Shown: positions 45,468 through 54,358 of the stretch, one piece after another | Numbering within the stretch: position 1 is the stretch's first letter | How the letters are laid out: every line of letters begins with the position of its first letter | Origin: Flexivirga alba | GTDB lineage: Bacteria; Actinomycetota; Actinomycetes; Actinomycetales; Dermatophilaceae | Direction of reading: 5' to 3' | DNA length: 64,000 bases | Assembly (NCBI RefSeq): GCF_042661025.1 | Contig: NZ_JBHSWH010000001.1 | Span: 1,302,001 to 1,366,000, forward strand | Position numbers and translations under genes: made by a program | The notes under the pieces: model-generated | Database searches by the model: none | Told to the model about the DNA's origin: nothing | What the model saw: only the letters and a program-made list of their open reading frames with translations

Positions 45468-45962
45468 TCGGGTAGCGACGCACTCCCCACCGTGTATGTC
45501 GGCCACCGCCAACGAGCTGGTCCGCCAAGGTTTGAAGAAGAAGTATTTGCAGGATCTGCGCCCCTCAGCGATATATCCCGCATTGCTGGTCCATCGCTGA
45601 GGGCTCGACCACACTGCAATTTATGAAGAGCATGGCCAGGGGGCAAGGTCGCGGCGTTGCTGCCTCCCGTGCAGCGCGAATGTTTTCAGCGCGGCGGGTG
45701 GTGGCGCCGGCAGGGGTGCGTACGCCGTGGTTGGCGGCTCGGTGGGTCTGAGGCGGTGCGGGGGCACCCTGCCTGACTTCTTCACCGACGGCGAGTCCAC
45801 GAGGTGTGGCCGCCCGGGGGCCACTTCGGTGATCACTTTCCCGTGCAGCTCGTCGAAGACGCATACCAAACGGGAGCGGCCGACAAGATAAGCGTCGGGA
45901 CTCCCGACCGTTTCGACACGGAAGTCATCCGCTGAAGTGGATACCTACGGATGCGCCCCGCG
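45468..45962. other. Intergenic region with hairpin and possible gene remnant
   Basis: Holds a stem of 11 bp (45562-45572 with 45593-45603) that may terminate pheA. On the minus strand, 45621-45945 is open and begins with protein-like sequence (VETVGSPDAYLVGRSRLVCV) before turning Pro/Arg-rich. No ATG or GTG with a ribosome site is present there. I do not recognise a family. Probably a degraded gene. Confidence 0.4.
45562..45603. terminator. Hairpin downstream of pheA
   Basis: CCCTCAGCGAT (45562-45572) and ATCGCTGAGGG (45593-45603), loop of 20 bases, about 95 bases after the pheA stop. No U-tract follows, which is usual in this GC-rich group. Confidence 0.5.
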
Positions 45963-46736
45963 TCAGGCCGGCCTGGTCCAGACCACGTAGTTGTTCAGGT
46001 GGTGTCCGGCGATCATCGGCGAGTCGATGTCGCAGGTCACCAGCGTCACGACCGGGGTCGCACTGCCGCCCCACACCCGCTGGTCGGTGGTCAATTTCGT
46101 CTTCAGCACGGACGCCGTGTGGGTCACCTGCAGCCGGACCACCTTGTTGTTGGTGCAGGTTACGGACACCTTCGCGCCGATCGGGACGTTGCGCAGGTTG
46201 TAGAAGTTGTCCGGGCCGTCATACGTGACGTGACCGGCGATGACCGAGATGCCGTTCTGGCCGGGCTGCGCGGAACGGTTGTACCACATCGTCGTGTGGG
46301 CGGGCGGGTAGATCTGGCCCTGTGAGTTGGTGCCCATCGGCACCACTTGCTCGTCGCCGATGCCGACCGAGGAAACGGTCAGGCTCTTCGGAATGCACGC
46401 TGCGCCAGCCGGATTGGCGACTGAGGCCGGTGTGCTGTTGCTGGTCGGCTTCGCCACCGTGGTCGCCTTGTCGGAGCTGCCGCTCGACGTGCCCGAGTGC
46501 TTGCCGGTTGCCTTACTCGAGCTGTGGCTGGTGGACGGGTGCTGGCTAGAGGTGGAGGCCCCGGGCGACGACGTGCCGATCGCACTGATGGGCGGGTCGG
46601 TGCTGTCGTCATGGTTGAGGCCATTGACCAGCACGACTCCACCGGCGATCGCGACAGCGGCCCCCGCGACGATCGCGATCGTCCCCTTCGTGCGTCGGCT
46701 GGAGTGTCTTCCCACCGGGCATCTTCCCCTCGTCAT
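45963..46736 (-). CDS. Class F-like sortase
   Basis: 257 residues. N-terminal basic segment and one membrane helix (TIAIVAGAAVAIAGGVVLVNG), then a Ser/Thr-rich wall-spanning stalk (residues ~45-105). The sortase barrel carries the catalytic His in VIAGHVTYDGPDNF and Cys in LVTCDID; the essential Arg is probably the one in NYVVWTR. Sortases attach LPxTG-type proteins to the cell wall. No substrate with a sorting signal or pilin gene is in the window, as is usual for class F. Confidence 0.85.
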   Translation of the reverse strand: MTRGRCPVGRHSSRRTKGTIAIVAGAAVAIAGGVVLVNGLNHDDSTDPPISAIGTSSPGASTSSQHPSTSHSSSKATGKHSGTSSGSSDKATTVAKPTSNSTPASVANPAGAACIPKSLTVSSVGIGDEQVVPMGTNSQGQIYPPAHTTMWYNRSAQPGQNGISVIAGHVTYDGPDNFYNLRNVPIGAKVSVTCTNNKVVRLQVTHTASVLKTKLTTDQRVWGGSATPVVTLVTCDIDSPMIAGHHLNNYVVWTRPA

Positions 46737-46825
46737 ACGTCGCGACCGGCTCGGCCGCCGCCTTGATTATGTATGGCGAGGCTGTGCGCTCGCAGCGAGC
46801 TACTGAACTCCGCGTAAGGAAGGCC

Positions 46826-46864
46826 TTGACAGGCCTGGTTTACAAACAGCATGATTTTGTAAAC
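46826..46864 (+). promoter_or_regulatory. alkB promoter with TetR-type operator
   Basis: TTGACA (46826-46831) and CATGAT (46850-46855), 18 bases apart, form a sigma70-like promoter. GTTTACAAA (46838-46846) and TTTGTAAAC (46856-46864) are a perfect 9-bp dyad with a 9-base centre lying across the spacer and -10. A bound repressor would block RNA polymerase; the TetR gene downstream of alkB is the natural candidate. Confidence 0.75.
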
Positions 46865-46888
46865 TTCGCATGTGATGGGAGTCACAAC

Positions 46889-48382
46889 ATGGCGGTGCTG
46901 GATGCATCCGGAACGGTTCCCGACGGCTCGACCCAGGTGTGGCAGGACAAGAAGCGCTATCTGTGGCTGATCGGTCTCGTCATACCTTCGGCGTTCGTCT
47001 TCGTCTACGTGCTCTACTCGCTCACCTCCTGGTCGGTCTTCCTGTGGACCGGGCCGATCCTGATCCTCGGCATCGTCCCGGCGATCGACCTGCTGGCCGG
47101 GCTGGACCGCAGCAACCCGCCGGACGATGTGATCGACGCGCTGGAGAAGGACAAGTACTACCGGTGGATCGTTTACGCGTACCTGCCGCTGCAATATCTC
47201 GGGCTCTTCGCGATCATGGCGATCATCGGTGGCGTCAATCCGGTCGGCTGGGTGCTGCAGCACACCGCCGGCTACGACTGGGCACTCGCGCACTTCCCGC
47301 ACCGCTTCGTGCAGCCGTGGAACCTCAGCGTGATCGGCAAGATCGCCGGCGCGGTCTCGATCGGCTGTGTCGGCGGCATCGGCATCAACACCGCGCACGA
47401 GCTGGGTCACAAGCGGGAGAGTCACGAGCGCTGGCTGTCGAAAATCGCACTGGCACAGAGCTTTTACGGCCACTTCTACATCGAGCACAATCGCGGGCAC
47501 CACGTGCGGGTCGCGACACCCGACGATCCCGCGAGCAGCCGGGTGGGCGAGAACTTCTACCAGTTCTGGCCGCGCACCGTGATCGGCTCGCTGAAGAGCG
47601 CGTGGCGGCTGGAGAAGCGCCGCTACTCGCGACACGACAAGCAACCGTTCAGGATCGGCAACGACGTGCTCAACGCCTGGCTGATGTCGCTCGTGCTGTG
47701 GGGAGTTATCGCCGCTCTCTTCGGTTGGGAAGTGTTGCTCTACTTGGTGATTCAGGCGATCGTCGGCTTCTCGCTGCTCGAGGTCGTCAACTATATGGAG
47801 CACTACGGCATGCTCCGGCAGAAGGTCGGCGTGCCCGGCAAGGTCCGCTACGAGCGGGTCAACCCGAGCCACAGCTGGAACTCCAACAACATCGCGACCA
47901 ACGTGCTGCTCTACCACCTGCAGCGGCACAGCGACCATCACGCGAACCCGACCCGCCGCTACCAGGCGCTGCGCAACTACAAGGAATCCCCAGTGCTGCC
48001 AACGGGATACGCCGGGATGATCGTGCTGGCCGCCGTCCCCGCCGTATGGCGCCGTGTCATGGATCCACGGGTGCTCGCGCACTTCGACGGCGACATCTCG
48101 CAGGCGAACATCTCGCCGCGCAAACGCGAGAAGATCCTCGCTCGGTATGGCGCCCGCCCAGACGCTGCTCCCCTCGACATCGTTGGCAAGGACACGTCGG
48201 TGCACGACCAGTCCGGTGGTCACGGAGGGCGCTGCCCCGGCTGCGGCTACGAGTATGACGAGCGCACCGGCGCACCGCGCGAGGGCTTCCCGGCCGGCAC
48301 TCCGTGGGACCAGATCCCGGACACCTGGTGCTGCCCCGACTGTGGCGTGCGGGAGAAGCTCGACTTCGTCGTCGCCGTCTGA
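46889..48382 (+). CDS. alkB: Alkane 1-monooxygenase fused to rubredoxin
   Basis: 497 residues from ATG 46889, GGGAG upstream. Membrane di-iron hydroxylase with the AlkB histidine boxes HELGHKRESHE, EHNRGHH, NYMEHYG and LQRHSDHH. After residue ~440 a rubredoxin domain follows (CPGCGYEYDERTG and WCCPDCGVREK), giving two CxxCG iron-binding pairs. It hydroxylates terminal methyl groups of medium/long n-alkanes, with electrons passed through its own rubredoxin; reductase is not encoded here. The fusion is known in actinobacteria. Likely repressed by the adjacent TetR protein. Confidence 0.96.
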   Translation: MAVLDASGTVPDGSTQVWQDKKRYLWLIGLVIPSAFVFVYVLYSLTSWSVFLWTGPILILGIVPAIDLLAGLDRSNPPDDVIDALEKDKYYRWIVYAYLPLQYLGLFAIMAIIGGVNPVGWVLQHTAGYDWALAHFPHRFVQPWNLSVIGKIAGAVSIGCVGGIGINTAHELGHKRESHERWLSKIALAQSFYGHFYIEHNRGHHVRVATPDDPASSRVGENFYQFWPRTVIGSLKSAWRLEKRRYSRHDKQPFRIGNDVLNAWLMSLVLWGVIAALFGWEVLLYLVIQAIVGFSLLEVVNYMEHYGMLRQKVGVPGKVRYERVNPSHSWNSNNIATNVLLYHLQRHSDHHANPTRRYQALRNYKESPVLPTGYAGMIVLAAVPAVWRRVMDPRVLAHFDGDISQANISPRKREKILARYGARPDAAPLDIVGKDTSVHDQSGGHGGRCPGCGYEYDERTGAPREGFPAGTPWDQIPDTWCCPDCGVREKLDFVVAV

Positions 48383-48452
48383 AAGCAAGCGGCTCGGCGC
48401 CATTTCGCTGACCACCGCCCGGTATGCCGGGAGCGTGCCTAGAATCGCGCTC

Positions 48453-49040
48453 GTGACCACGGCACCGGCGGCAGGCGAGGACCTGCGCACGCGCCTGCTT
48501 CGGGTGGCTGCAGCGATGACGATCGCCGAAGGCTGGTCGAAGATCACTATGGCCCGGCTGGCCGACGAGGCGGGTGTGTCCCGGCAGTCTGTCTACAACG
48601 TCTTCGGCAACAAGCCGGCCCTGGCGCAGGCCCTGGTCATGGGTGAGTTGACAGTCTTTCTCGGCCAAGTCGTCGACGCCTTCGAGCGCAGTGGCGACGA
48701 TCCAGTGGCCGCGATCCATGACGCATCCCTTGCGGTGCTGCGGCTGGGCCGGGAGAACCCGTTGCTGCGGGCAGTGATCGCCGGTTCGCACGGTGCGAAC
48801 TCCGAGCTGCTGCCGTTGCTCACCACCGACGGTGGGCAACTGCTGGAGAAGGCGAAGCAGGTGGTCACCGACGGCATGCTGCGCTTCCAACTGCCGCTGA
48901 ATCGGGAGCAGCTCGATGTCGGTGTCGACGTCATCGTGCGCACCGTGCTCAGCCACATCATCCAGCCCAGCGGCACGCCGGACGAGACGGCCACCGGCAT
49001 CGCGTGGATCGCGGGTGTAGTGCTGCGATCCGAGCAGTGA
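48453..49040 (+). CDS. TetR-family regulator, probable alkB repressor
   Basis: 195 residues from GTG 48453 (GTG 48435 also open). N-terminal helix-turn-helix WSKITMARLADEAGVSRQSVYNVFGNKPAL; variable ligand-binding C-terminal domain. Placed 70 bases after alkB on the same strand, as in other actinobacterial alk clusters, where such TetR proteins sense fatty acids or acyl-CoA. The dyad on the alkB promoter is its likely site. Confidence 0.88.
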   Translation: MTTAPAAGEDLRTRLLRVAAAMTIAEGWSKITMARLADEAGVSRQSVYNVFGNKPALAQALVMGELTVFLGQVVDAFERSGDDPVAAIHDASLAVLRLGRENPLLRAVIAGSHGANSELLPLLTTDGGQLLEKAKQVVTDGMLRFQLPLNREQLDVGVDVIVRTVLSHIIQPSGTPDETATGIAWIAGVVLRSEQ

Positions 49041-49049
49041 TCGCGGGTG

Positions 49050-49505
49050 TCAGAGATTCAACGCCGCTCGCGCCAGGCCACGCATGCCGCTGCGCATCAT
49101 CGCCGCGTGGTTGGCGATGAGCACCGGGCGGGCGATCGCCGAGGACGCCAGCCGGCCGATCATGCCCGGCATACCGAGCCGCACTTCTTGTGTGTAGTCC
49201 AGGATCGTGCGGTCGGGTCCGCTGGCGCGCAGCGCGAACTGCGACCAGCCGACCAGATCTCCGGCCAATGTCGCTCGTAACACGCCGGATTCGGCGTCAA
49301 CGAGCTCCGTGGAGAGTTCGACTCGGAGAGTGAGCGGTAGGACACTGCGGATCTCGGCCCGGCCGTGCGTGTCGTCATACGGCGTGACCGAGCGGATCTG
49401 CGGCCACCACTGCGGCCAGCGCTCGGCGTCTCGCAGTACCTCGAAAACAGCGTCCCGGGGCGCGGCGATGTCGTGACTGCTGGCGAAGCGGAAGAGTCGG
49501 GACAT
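49050..49505 (-). CDS. SRPBCC-family protein
   Basis: 151 residues, START/Bet v1-like fold: SSHDIAAPRDAVFEVLRDAERWPQWWPQIRSV at the N-terminus is typical of polyketide-cyclase/coenzyme Q-binding types. Ligand unknown. Start overlaps the lipid-kinase stop by one base, so the two are an operon. Confidence 0.85.
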   Translation of the reverse strand: MSRLFRFASSHDIAAPRDAVFEVLRDAERWPQWWPQIRSVTPYDDTHGRAEIRSVLPLTLRVELSTELVDAESGVLRATLAGDLVGWSQFALRASGPDRTILDYTQEVRLGMPGMIGRLASSAIARPVLIANHAAMMRSGMRGLARAALNL

Positions 49506-50428
49506 TACCGCGGCAGGCGCACCGTGAGAGCACCGTGCGCGGCGGCGAAGCGCACCGTGCGCGCCATACCGATGACGTCCCCGTCCACCTCGACGCGTTG
49601 CGGCGTTGCGACGTCAACGGTCAGCTCGCTGACCTGCGCGCGGGTGAACTGCTCGGAGTCCTTGTGCGAGCGGGTGAGGACCTTGCCGAAGACCGGCAGC
49701 CAGCGCAGTCCGCCGCCCTTGACGACCACCACGTCGAGCAGGCCGTCGTCGACGACTGCATCCGGCATCAGCCGCATGCCGCCCTGCAACATGCCGCAGT
49801 TACCCGCCAGCACGGCGGTCACGTCACGCTCGAGCACCGGCCGGCCGGGCACCTTGATGCGCGCCGGGATGAGCTCGTGGGTCGCCTGTCGCAGCCCCGC
49901 CACCAGGTATGCCGTCCAGCCGATCCGTGACTTCAGCTTCTCGGTCGTGTCCGCCATGATGTCGGCGTCACGACCGATGCCGCCCATCACCAAACCGATG
50001 TGCTCGGAGTCGAATTCGCTGGTGCCGCGCGAATCCAGCGAGATGCGGATGGCGTCGACCGGGGTGTCGGCGCCGGAGAGCCCGATGCGCAGGGCGTCGG
50101 CATACCGATTGATCGGAAGCCGGAGCTGCCGGGCGAAAAGGTTGCCGGTGCCGCCGGCCAGCACGGCCAGCGGTGTGTCGGTGCGCAGTAGCGCGGAGGC
50201 GACAGACCGGACCGTCCCGTCGCCGCCGAGCGCGACGACCAGATCGACGCCATGCGCCAGCGCGTCACGTGCCTGCCCGCCGCCAGGGTCCTCGACGGTC
50301 GTCTCCGACCAGAGCGGCTCGGCCCAGCCATAGCCCTGGAAAACGGCGGTCAGCTCGCCACGAAGGCGCCGCAGGTTCTTCACCTTCGTCGGGTTGACGA
50401 CGAGAGCGGCTCGTTGCACCGACGCCAC
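49505..50428 (-). CDS. Diacylglycerol kinase-family lipid kinase
   Basis: 307 residues (GTG 50419 three codons in has the better-spaced AAAGG and may be the real start). DAGK catalytic domain with the nucleotide loop ALGGDGTVRSVASAL and GGTGNLFARQL, then a YegS-like C-terminal beta domain. It phosphorylates a lipid alcohol such as diacylglycerol or sphingosine-like base. Coupled to the SRPBCC gene. Confidence 0.92.
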   Translation of the reverse strand: MASVQRAALVVNPTKVKNLRRLRGELTAVFQGYGWAEPLWSETTVEDPGGGQARDALAHGVDLVVALGGDGTVRSVASALLRTDTPLAVLAGGTGNLFARQLRLPINRYADALRIGLSGADTPVDAIRISLDSRGTSEFDSEHIGLVMGGIGRDADIMADTTEKLKSRIGWTAYLVAGLRQATHELIPARIKVPGRPVLERDVTAVLAGNCGMLQGGMRLMPDAVVDDGLLDVVVVKGGGLRWLPVFGKVLTRSHKDSEQFTRAQVSELTVDVATPQRVEVDGDVIGMARTVRFAAAHGALTVRLPR

Positions 50429-50513
50429 CTTTCGTTACTTCCGGGTACTTGGAAACTCCGGGAGACGTTATCGGGTTGCACGCGCCGGTGGTGCGCCGCG
50501 TAGCCTGCCTGTC

Positions 50514-51833
50514 GTGATCGACATCAAGCTAGTGCGCGACAACCCCGACCTCGTGCGTGCGAGCCAACGTGCCCGCGGCGCCGACGAGACCCTGGTCGAC
50601 CAGGTCCTGGCAGCCGACGAGAAGCGCCGCTCCTCGATCAACGAGTTCGAGAGTCTGCGCTCCCAGCAGAAGACCGTCAGCAAGTCGGTCGGTGCCGCGA
50701 TGGGCAAGCTGAATGCTGCGCGCAAGGCCGGTTCGGCGGATGTCGACATACTCGCGAAGGAAGCCGACGACGCCCGTGCCCAGGCGACCGAGCTGTCCGC
50801 GCAGGTCAAGCAACGCGAGGCGACCGCGGACCAGGAGGACAAGGACTTCACCGCACTCCTGCGCGAGCTGGACAACATCGTCATCGACGGTGTGCCGGCC
50901 GGTGGGGAGGACAACTTCGAGACCCTGGAGACGGTCGGGAAGCCTCGCGAGTTCGATTTCGAGCCGCTGGACCACCTGGCACTCGGCGAGAAACTCGGCG
51001 CGATCGACATGGAGCGCGGCGCAAAGGTCAGTGGCTCGCGCTTCTACTTCCTCAAGGGTGCCGGCGCGCGGCTCTCGAACGCGTTGATGGCCTACGCCCA
51101 GAGCATCGCCGCCGAGGAGGGCTTCACCCCGCTCATCGTGCCGACCCTGGTCAGCCCGGCCACGATGGGTGGCACCGGCTACCTGGACGCGCACGAGGAC
51201 GTCTACCACCTGGAGTCGGCCGATCTCTACCTGACCGGCACCAGCGAAGTGGCGATCGCCGGTTACCACACCGACGAGATCATCGACCTCTCGAACGGTC
51301 CGCTGCGTTACACCGCGACCTCGACCTGTTACCGCCGCGAGGCCGGGTCCTACGGCAAGGACACCAAGGGCATCTTCCGGGTGCACCAGTTCACCAAGAC
51401 CGAGATGTTCGTGCTGTGTGACCCGGAGCAGGCGGTTGCCGAGCACCAGAACCTGCTGCGCATCGAGCGCCGGTTGCTGGACGACCTCGAGCTGCCCTAC
51501 CGGGTGATCGACGTGGCCGCCGGTGACCTCGGCGGATCGGCCGCGCGCAAGTACGACTGTGAGGCGTGGGTGCCGACGCAGGGTAAGTACCGCGAGCTGA
51601 CATCGACGTCCAATTGCACGACGTACCAGGCCCGTCGGCTCAACATCCGCCAGCGCGGTGAGGGCGGCAAGACCGAATTTGTCGCCACGCTCAACGGCAC
51701 CATGCTGACCGACACCCGGCCGATCGTCGCCCTGCTGGAGAACCACCAGCAGGCCGACGGATCGATCCACGTGCCGGCCGCGCTGCAGCCGTTCCTCGGC
51801 ACGGACGTCATACGCCCGCCCCAAGCTGGTTGA
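50514..51833 (+). CDS. serS: Seryl-tRNA synthetase
   Basis: 439 residues from GTG 50514. N-terminal coiled-coil arm (residues ~30-105) that grips the long variable arm of tRNA-Ser; class II core with motif 2 (TSTCYRREAGSYGKDTKGIFR) and motif 3 (LNGTMLTDTRPIVALLENHQ). The TGA stop lies within a palindromic repeat (GGTTGAGTAGCG). No serine tRNA gene is adjacent. Confidence 0.97.
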   Translation: MIDIKLVRDNPDLVRASQRARGADETLVDQVLAADEKRRSSINEFESLRSQQKTVSKSVGAAMGKLNAARKAGSADVDILAKEADDARAQATELSAQVKQREATADQEDKDFTALLRELDNIVIDGVPAGGEDNFETLETVGKPREFDFEPLDHLALGEKLGAIDMERGAKVSGSRFYFLKGAGARLSNALMAYAQSIAAEEGFTPLIVPTLVSPATMGGTGYLDAHEDVYHLESADLYLTGTSEVAIAGYHTDEIIDLSNGPLRYTATSTCYRREAGSYGKDTKGIFRVHQFTKTEMFVLCDPEQAVAEHQNLLRIERRLLDDLELPYRVIDVAAGDLGGSAARKYDCEAWVPTQGKYRELTSTSNCTTYQARRLNIRQRGEGGKTEFVATLNGTMLTDTRPIVALLENHQQADGSIHVPAALQPFLGTDVIRPPQAG

Positions 51834-51872
51834 GTAGCGGGGGAGCGCAGCGGAGGAGCGTATCGAAACCCG
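51826..51872. repeat. Family C repeat after serS
   Basis: GGTTGAGTAGCGGGGGAGCG and AGCGGAGGAGCGTATCGAAACC match the kind of dispersed repeat (GGTTGAGTAGCG ... CGTATCGAAACC) common in Micrococcales genomes. It provides the serS stop codon. Confidence 0.65.
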
Positions 51873-51884
51873 CTCCGCACACCA

Positions 51885-52430
51885 TCAGTCGCGCAGCGAG
51901 TAGGTCAGTATGGCGTTCCCCGCCGGCGTGATCTGTGAGTCGACCAGCTGCAGGCGGGTGAGCGGCACGGTCTCGTCGAAGAGTCGCGCGCCGTCCGGCG
52001 TCACGACCGGGTGCGTGGTGAGCGTCAGCGCGTCGACGACACCGGCGGTGAAGAGCGACCGAACGGTCTTGATGCCGCCACCGATAGAGATGTCGCCCTC
52101 GGCGCCGTTGTCCCGCAACGACTTGACGTAGTCGACCGGGTCGCCGTCGATCAGCGTGCTGTTCCAGGGCAGCTCACCCGACAGTGTCGATGACACGACG
52201 TGCTTGCGCAGCGGGTTGATGAAGCTGCCGAACGGATCGTCGTTGCCCGGCCAGTACTGCGACCACTCCTCCCACAATGCGCGCCCGAGGACCATGTCGG
52301 TGACCGGGGCGATCGACTTGCCCATCGCTTCGCCCTCCTCCGCGCCGAAGGAATCGAACTGGAAGAGGTTGGGCGCCTCGACCACGCCGTTGACCGAGTG
52401 GAAGAGGTGTGCGGTGACCTTGCGGCTCAT
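51885..52430 (-). CDS. Dihydrofolate reductase-family (RibD C-terminal) protein
   Basis: 181 residues from ATG 52430 with GGAG upstream; longer frame to 52865 is a shadow of the sigma gene. Contains FHSVNGVVEAPNLFQF, DMVLGRALWEEWSQYW and ISIGGGIKTVRSLFTAGVVDALTL, the NADPH-binding fold shared by RibD reductase and many actinobacterial 'YyaP' proteins. Not the essential folate enzyme. Follows the sigma factor by 52 bases and may be in its regulon. Confidence 0.88.
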   Translation of the reverse strand: MSRKVTAHLFHSVNGVVEAPNLFQFDSFGAEEGEAMGKSIAPVTDMVLGRALWEEWSQYWPGNDDPFGSFINPLRKHVVSSTLSGELPWNSTLIDGDPVDYVKSLRDNGAEGDISIGGGIKTVRSLFTAGVVDALTLTTHPVVTPDGARLFDETVPLTRLQLVDSQITPAGNAILTYSLRD

Positions 52431-52482
52431 GATGTGCTCCTGCGTTCGTGGTGTGTTGTCGAAGGGTTGGACGACGCGGCCC

Positions 52483-53460
52483 TCAGGAACTGAGCGGTCC
52501 GTGCGAAGAAAGTTCTGCCGGGAGTCCGAAGTCGGCGAAGACTTCCGCACCCATGAAGTGCGTGATGGCCGCGATTTCGCCCGCCACGATCTCCAGCACA
52601 TGTATGGCGAACGCGCCGAAGGTCCCGTCGTCGCGTGGGTGGAAGACCGCGACGGCAGGACACCCGTTCGCGGTCGTCGGTATGACGCGGGACCCGCGGC
52701 AGATCGCACCGGGACCCGACCACCACTCCTGTATGGCGGGGCGCCCACGCAGCCACAGCTCGAACGGCGGCATGCTGAAAACGGCCTCGGCAGAAAGCAA
52801 TTGGACGAGTTCGTCGACGTCATACCGCTCGAACGCCGACACGTAGGCCTCCGCCACCCGCACATCGCCCTCGGTGCGGACCGGCGCGGCGGAATGGCGG
52901 CTGCCGATGCTCCGACGAGCCCGGGTCAGTGCCGAATTGACCGAGGCGACAGTGGTGTTCAGCAACTCGGCGCACTCCGCCGCCGACCACGACAACGTCT
53001 CGCGCAGGATGAAGACGACACGTTGCAACGGCGGCAACGTCTGCAGGGTGGCGATGAAGGCAAGTCGCAACGAGTCGCGCAGCTCCGCAGCCTGCTGCGG
53101 ATCGTCCGGTGCCGCCACCTGCTGCCCCGGCAACGGGCCGATCCACGATTCGGCCGGCAGCGTCGGCAGGGTCGCGCCACTCCCGGGAACCTCGCCGGGC
53201 GCACTCAGATCCATCGGCAGCGCCCGGCGCGACGGCGCCTTGCGCATGTCGAGACAGGCGTTGGTGGCGATCGAGTAGAGCCAGGTGCGCAGGGACGCCT
53301 CGGCCCGGAATCGGTCGCGGTGCTGCCACGCGCGAAGCACCGTCTCCTGCACGGCGTCCTCCGCATCGGCATACGTGCCGAAGAAGCGGTAACAGTAGGC
53401 GATCAACTCCTGCCGATAACCGTCCACGTCCTCTGCAGTGATGGCGGTGGCGGTCGACAT
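52483..53460 (-). CDS. ECF-type sigma-70 factor with C-terminal SnoaL-like domain
   Basis: 325 residues from ATG 53460. Region 2 (AYCYRFFGTYADAEDAVQETVLRAWQ) and region 4 (LQTLPPLQRVVFILRETLSW and SAAECAELLNTT) are clear. After residue ~200 a SnoaL/NTF2-like domain follows (VAEAYVSAFERYDVDELVQLL), as in SigG/SigJ-type long ECF factors, where it replaces an anti-sigma protein. Downstream DHFR-like gene is the best candidate target. Confidence 0.92.
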   Translation of the reverse strand: MSTATAITAEDVDGYRQELIAYCYRFFGTYADAEDAVQETVLRAWQHRDRFRAEASLRTWLYSIATNACLDMRKAPSRRALPMDLSAPGEVPGSGATLPTLPAESWIGPLPGQQVAAPDDPQQAAELRDSLRLAFIATLQTLPPLQRVVFILRETLSWSAAECAELLNTTVASVNSALTRARRSIGSRHSAAPVRTEGDVRVAEAYVSAFERYDVDELVQLLSAEAVFSMPPFELWLRGRPAIQEWWSGPGAICRGSRVIPTTANGCPAVAVFHPRDDGTFGAFAIHVLEIVAGEIAAITHFMGAEVFADFGLPAELSSHGPLSS

Positions 53461-53574
53461 GGGAGCGAGCCTACAAACGATCTCCGTCCCGCGACGCGGT
53501 GACGGTCGCGACATGCGGGTTGGGTAGGGCGAGGTGCGAGCCCGTATCGGAACCCTGCCCCATAGGCTGAAGCC

Positions 53575-54357
53575 GTGCGAAAGAAACTGGTGGCACTGGA
53601 CATCGACGGCACGTTGTTGCAGTACGACGGCCGGCTGGACGACGAGGTGCGTGATGCGGTGCGCGCGGTCGCGGATGCCGGTCACCACGTCGTGATCGCG
53701 ACCGGCCGCAGCATCCTGGGCGCCGTTTCGGTGATCGAATCCCTTTCTCTCACCGACGGATTCGCGGTGACCTCCAACGGCGCCGTGACCGCTCGGCTGC
53801 ACGGCACCGGCTGGGAGATCATCGACACGGTCACGTTCGACGCGGCCCCCGTGCTGCAAGTCCTCAAGAATTCCTGGCCGGATGCCGTGGTGGGTGTCGA
53901 AGAGCCAGGTGTCGGCACCAAGGTCAGCGCACCGTTCCCCGAGGACGAGATCGTCGGACCCACGAAGGTCCTGCCCTGGGAGGAGCTCGGCGCCGAGCCC
54001 ACCACGCGGCTCACCTTCCGCTCGCCCAGCGGCACCGCCGAGGACTTCGTCGAGCTGGTCGATCGGCTCGGCCTGCACGGCGTCAACTACGCCGTCGGTT
54101 ACACCGCCTGGCTCGACATCAACCCCGAAGGCGTCTCCAAGGCGTCTGCGCTGGAACAGGTCCGTCGGGAGCTGCACATCGAGCCGGCCGACACCGTGGC
54201 CATCGGTGACCACACCAACGACCTGGAGATGCTGCGCTGGGCGGCCCGCGGTGTCGCGATGGGGCAGGCGCCGGACGAGGTCAAGGCCGTCGCCGACGAG
54301 GTGACGCTGTCCATCGACGAGGCGGGCGCTGCCGTCATACTTCGGCAGCTGGTCTGA
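53575..54357 (+). CDS. Cof-type HAD-superfamily hydrolase
   Basis: 260 residues, GTG start. HAD motif I LVALDIDGTLL (residues 5-15), motif II in VVIATGRS, motif III Lys in EGVSKASALEQV, motif IV AIGDHTNDLEML. IIB cap type. Acts on small phosphorylated metabolites such as sugar phosphates. Spacing of 1 base to the TrmH-type gene suggests one operon. Confidence 0.93.
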   Translation: MRKKLVALDIDGTLLQYDGRLDDEVRDAVRAVADAGHHVVIATGRSILGAVSVIESLSLTDGFAVTSNGAVTARLHGTGWEIIDTVTFDAAPVLQVLKNSWPDAVVGVEEPGVGTKVSAPFPEDEIVGPTKVLPWEELGAEPTTRLTFRSPSGTAEDFVELVDRLGLHGVNYAVGYTAWLDINPEGVSKASALEQVRRELHIEPADTVAIGDHTNDLEMLRWAARGVAMGQAPDEVKAVADEVTLSIDEAGAAVILRQLV

Positions 54358-54358
54358 C

